Assembly (NCBI RefSeq): GCF_003666015.1
Contig: NZ_QPLT01000004.1
Span: forward strand, 62,001 to 126,000
Length of the DNA: 64,000 bases
Source: Halorubrum sp. Atlit-26R
GTDB taxonomy: Archaea; Halobacteriota; Halobacteria; Halobacteriales; Haloferacaceae
Reading direction: 5' to 3'
Position numbers and translations under genes: made by a program. Of this stretch, positions 61,441-64,000 are shown one piece after another. Position 1 is the first letter of the stretch. Each line of letters opens with the position of its first letter. Under the pieces are notes generated by a model, which was not told the DNA's origin, did not search any database, and saw nothing but the letters and a program-made list of their open reading frames with translations.

Positions 61441-61779
61441 ATGCCCTCCGACAACGACGAGGAGACGGAGTACTCCGTCTTCGGCGACGAACCGAACGAC
61501 GAGTGGGACGACGCGGGGGACGGCGATCGCGCCGCTCCCGACTCGGCTCACACGGGAGAACGGCCCGAGTCGCTGGCGGCCGGAGACGACGACGGCTGCC
61601 CGAAGTGCGGCGGCACGGAGACGGAGACCGACGAGATCGCGACCAGCGGCACCGGTCTCACCAAGATGTTCGACGTCCAGAACCGGCGGTTCGTGGTGGT
61701 CTCCTGCGCCGAGTGCGGCTACTCCGAACTGTACAAGGGCCAGTCGTCCGGCAACGCCATCGACTTCTTCCTCGGTTAG
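61441..61779 (+). CDS. Zinc-ribbon nucleic-acid-binding-like protein
   Basis: 112 residues. Acidic N-terminus, then a zinc ribbon (CPKCGGTETETDEIAT ... VSCAECGYSELYKG) ending GNAIDFFLG. It resembles short archaeal zinc-ribbon proteins found near metabolic genes. Function unknown. Confidence 0.75.
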   Translation: MPSDNDEETEYSVFGDEPNDEWDDAGDGDRAAPDSAHTGERPESLAAGDDDGCPKCGGTETETDEIATSGTGLTKMFDVQNRRFVVVSCAECGYSELYKGQSSGNAIDFFLG

Positions 61780-61882
61780 GTCGCGCGCGGTGGGCGGCGG
61801 TCGTTCCCGGGCGCCGTCTCGCATCGACGCCCCCGCCGCCGTCGAGCGAGCGATTTTTGTCGGGCGAGGAACCAGTCGCGGT

Positions 61883-62764
61883 ATGGTCTCCCTCCGACCG
61901 CTCGCAGCCCTCCCCGTCGTCGGCGTGATCGCCGACGGCCGCACGTATCGCCACCTGGTGTACCTGCTGATCGCGGTGCCGCTGGGATTCGTCTACTCGG
62001 GAATCGGATCGTTCGCGCTCGTGTTCGGGGTCCTCCTCTCGGTCGTCCTCGTCGGAGTCGGCCTCCTGATCGCGGCCGTTATCGGCTCGCGGCTCGTCGC
62101 CGGGCTCGAACGGTGGCTGGCGAACCGCCTGCTCGGCACCGACCTCGTCGCGGCGGACGACCTCCCGGCCGCCGCCGCCGACGGCTCGACGGGCGCGACC
62201 GCGACCGTTCGCGCCTACCTGTCGGCGCCGTCGACGTGGCGGGGGCTCGGGTTCATCTCGCTGAAGTTCTGGGTCACGGTGGCGGCGGTCGCGCCGTTCG
62301 CCGTCCTCGCGCAGGCGCTCTCACTCGTCGGCGCCCCGGTCCGGTACCCGTACGAGACGACGTTCGGCGAGGTGAACGGCGAACCGGCGGTGTGGGCGAT
62401 CGACACCGCGCCCGAGGCCGCCCTCGCCGCGGGGCTCGGGGCCGTCGGCCTGCTCGTCGGCCTCCACCTGACGAACCTGATCGCGGGCGGCGCCCGACTG
62501 ATGGCCGTCGCGCTGCTCGGCGAGGACGCCGGGAGCGGCGACCGCCCGCCGGGCGACGCCGGGCGCGTCACCGTCGACGGCGACGCGGCCGATCGCGAGG
62601 GCGATGCCGGCCGGAACCGCGACGGCGACCGCGATTCGGAGGAAGGGACCGAGTCGGGCGAGGGGTCCGACTCGGACGCCGACGGCTTCGAGTCCGACGC
62701 GGACCCCGCCGACCCCGACGCGGACCCCGCCGACCCCGACGCGGACCGGAACGACCGCGACTGA
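61883..62764 (+). CDS. Sensor-domain-like membrane protein
   Basis: 293 residues, about four membrane helices (LVYLLIAVPLGFVYSGIG, FALVFGVLLSVVLVGVGLL, SLKFWVTVAAVAPFAVLAQA, ALAAGLGAVGLLVGLHL). The central part matches the haloarchaeal 'sensor domain' membrane proteins often next to histidine kinases, but no kinase is attached. The C-terminus is a long Asp/Glu/Pro repeat tail (DPADPDADPADPDAD). Confidence 0.7.
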   Translation: MVSLRPLAALPVVGVIADGRTYRHLVYLLIAVPLGFVYSGIGSFALVFGVLLSVVLVGVGLLIAAVIGSRLVAGLERWLANRLLGTDLVAADDLPAAAADGSTGATATVRAYLSAPSTWRGLGFISLKFWVTVAAVAPFAVLAQALSLVGAPVRYPYETTFGEVNGEPAVWAIDTAPEAALAAGLGAVGLLVGLHLTNLIAGGARLMAVALLGEDAGSGDRPPGDAGRVTVDGDAADREGDAGRNRDGDRDSEEGTESGEGSDSDADGFESDADPADPDADPADPDADRNDRD

Positions 62765-62806
62765 CCCGCCCGGAGCGCTTATTCGCCTCCGAGCGTCAGG
62801 ACGGGT

Positions 62807-63484
62807 ATGGCGCCGACGCTCGTGAGCGCGGCCGTTGGGGCGCTGCTCGCGGCCGCGCTGCTGGGCTTCGCCTTCGACCGGCGCGCGGTCGCGGTCGTCG
62901 TCGCGGCCGCGCTCGTCCCCTCGCTCGACGCGGTCGCGAGCCTCGCCGTCCCCGGCGCGACGAACGCCCTCCTCCACGCCGTCTGGCTCCCCCTCCTCGC
63001 TGGTGGACTGCTGTACTGGGACGCGACGCTGCGCCCCGAGTCGACCCTCCGCGAGCGGTGGGGTCACCGCGGCGTGCGGGTCGCGTGGGTCGCGCTCGCG
63101 TCGCTCGTCGTCGCCGGGATCGGGTCGGCGCTGTTCGCCGGCGAGGGGGCGGCGCTGCTGTACCCGCTGGAGGACGCGCGCTACGTCGTCCGCGGGCGGC
63201 TCAGCTACTCGACGCGGGAGGGGATCGTCCAGACGTTCCTCGCGCTCGGCGCGGAGGGGCCGGGGATCCTGCCGATAACGAGCGTGGACGGGGCGGTCGC
63301 CGACCCGGTCGCCTCGTGGCTCAACCCCGACGGGCGCCCCGGCCTCGACCCGGGCGCCGACCGGGAGGTCAGGTTCGTCGACGGCGGGTGGCAGCTGGTC
63401 GTCGTCGCCGCCGCGGCCGCGACGCTCGCGGTCCGGTTCCGGCGGGACGGGGACGCGACGGGCGGAAACGGGGTGACCCGCTGA
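62807..63484 (+). CDS. Membrane protein related to metal-dependent hydrolases
   Basis: 225 residues with several membrane helices. The start (VSAAVGALLAAALLGFAFDR) and LVPSLDAVASLAV resemble the DUF457-like hydrolases, but the conserved His-His metal site is weak. It is followed at once by a paralogue (one base later). They probably act together; function unknown. Confidence 0.6.
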   Translation: MAPTLVSAAVGALLAAALLGFAFDRRAVAVVVAAALVPSLDAVASLAVPGATNALLHAVWLPLLAGGLLYWDATLRPESTLRERWGHRGVRVAWVALASLVVAGIGSALFAGEGAALLYPLEDARYVVRGRLSYSTREGIVQTFLALGAEGPGILPITSVDGAVADPVASWLNPDGRPGLDPGADREVRFVDGGWQLVVVAAAAATLAVRFRRDGDATGGNGVTR

Positions 63485-64000
63485 ATGCCCTCGACGGTCG
63501 TCCACGCCGGGTTCGCGCTGCTGCTCGCGGCGGGGCTGCTCGGCGCGTACTACGACCGGCGGGCGCTCGCGGTCCTGCTGGTCGTCCTCGTGATACCGGA
63601 GGCGGACAGCTTCCTCGGGGTGGTCATGGCGGGCGCGCACCGCACGGTCGGCCACAACTTCGTCCTCCCCGCGGCCGCCGCGCTGGCGCTGTACTACGAC
63701 ACGCGCGTCCGGGAGCGGTCGCTGATCCGCGAGCGGCTCTCGCCGCGGTGGGTCGCGGTCGCGTGGGTCGCCGTCTTCGTCCACGTCTTCGCGCACGCCG
63801 CGCTCGACTGGACGCACCTCGACGGAGTGAACGCGTTCTGGCCGCTCCGCGACCGCTTCTTCCAGCTAAACGGGGAGGTCATCTACTCGACGGCCGACGG
63901 ATTCGTCCAGACGTTCGTCGACGTGCGCGTCGACCCGGAGACGGGATCTCGGACGGTCGACGCGGGCGCCGGCGGCACCAGCGAGTCGGTCCACGTCAGC
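63485..64000 (+). CDS. Membrane-bound metal-dependent hydrolase-like protein (cut by window edge)
   Basis: At least 172 residues, running off the right edge. VVHAGFALLLAAGLLGAYYD, then IPEADSFLGVVMAGAHRTVGH and WVAVFVHVFAHAALDWTHL give the His/Asp-rich pattern of the DUF457/YdjM membrane hydrolases. Paralogous to the preceding gene and to the gene at 26489-26971. Confidence 0.75.
   Translation, partial: MPSTVVHAGFALLLAAGLLGAYYDRRALAVLLVVLVIPEADSFLGVVMAGAHRTVGHNFVLPAAAALALYYDTRVRERSLIRERLSPRWVAVAWVAVFVHVFAHAALDWTHLDGVNAFWPLRDRFFQLNGEVIYSTADGFVQTFVDVRVDPETGSRTVDAGAGGTSESVHVS

Overview
The window looks like a haloarchaeal chromosome, most like Halorubrum. The right two thirds has very high GC and strongly acidic proteins. 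It carries archaeal Nop5/fibrillarin, an Obg-family GTPase, Trm5-like, DUF371 and MTH865-type genes, a haloarchaeal PurN-PurH fusion and a PGF-CTERM-type surface anchor. The genus is inferred from style, not from a marker comparison.

Region 1 (1 to about 21.02 kb) is a lower-GC accessory island rich in defence and recombination genes. It opens inside drmA of a class 2-like DISARM system (drmA, drmB, drmC, then a convergent drmMII cytosine-C5 methyltransferase). Two uncharacterised genes lie upstream of drmMII on the same strand: a TIM-barrel-like protein resembling the tRNA-guanine transglycosylase/DpdA fold, and a DsbA-fold protein with a long Gly/Ala- and Glu-rich N-terminus and no CxxC. 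Then come a ribbon-helix-helix pair, three operator-like palindromes, and a tyrosine recombinase operon whose middle gene resembles only the DNA-binding half of the recombinase. A BglII-like PD-(D/E)XK protein, a tandem GIY-YIG protein, an EVE-domain McrB with McrC, and a DUF2971 protein complete the island. The island's base composition runs about 87 codons into nop5 and then switches abruptly to core composition, so nop5 is a mosaic.

Region 2 (21.02 to 64 kb) is core genome. In order it holds nop5-flpA; an XRE/DUF2178 pair with twin operators; a TFB-like protein, nth and a PAP2 phosphatase; tRNA-Leu(UAG); a sulfatase; two Obg-type GTPases; small conserved genes; an alcohol dehydrogenase; an orphan E1-alpha; an amine oxidase-like flavoprotein; a threonine synthase-like protein lacking the PLP lysine; the B12 transporter btuF/btuC/btuD; a Trm5-like methyltransferase; tRNA-Thr(CGU); a membrane-anchored regulator and a secreted repeat protein; proS; a Nudix hydrolase; an M42 peptidase; an MFS transporter; a tungstate-type binding protein; purNH and purB; and membrane proteins at the right edge.

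The most striking unexplained feature is a dispersed structured element of about 340 to 400 bp, present three times (29.8, 40.8 and 54.1 kb), always on the + strand and upstream of a housekeeping gene. Each copy has two leader units, usually with TATA boxes, and a body of about 245 nt with three long stems. The stem sequences differ between copies but keep perfect pairing, and the linker boxes are conserved. This fits an undescribed noncoding RNA family or a structured mobile repeat. Both tRNA genes are also followed by an inverted T-arm fragment, a small hairpin and a second copy of their own 3' end.
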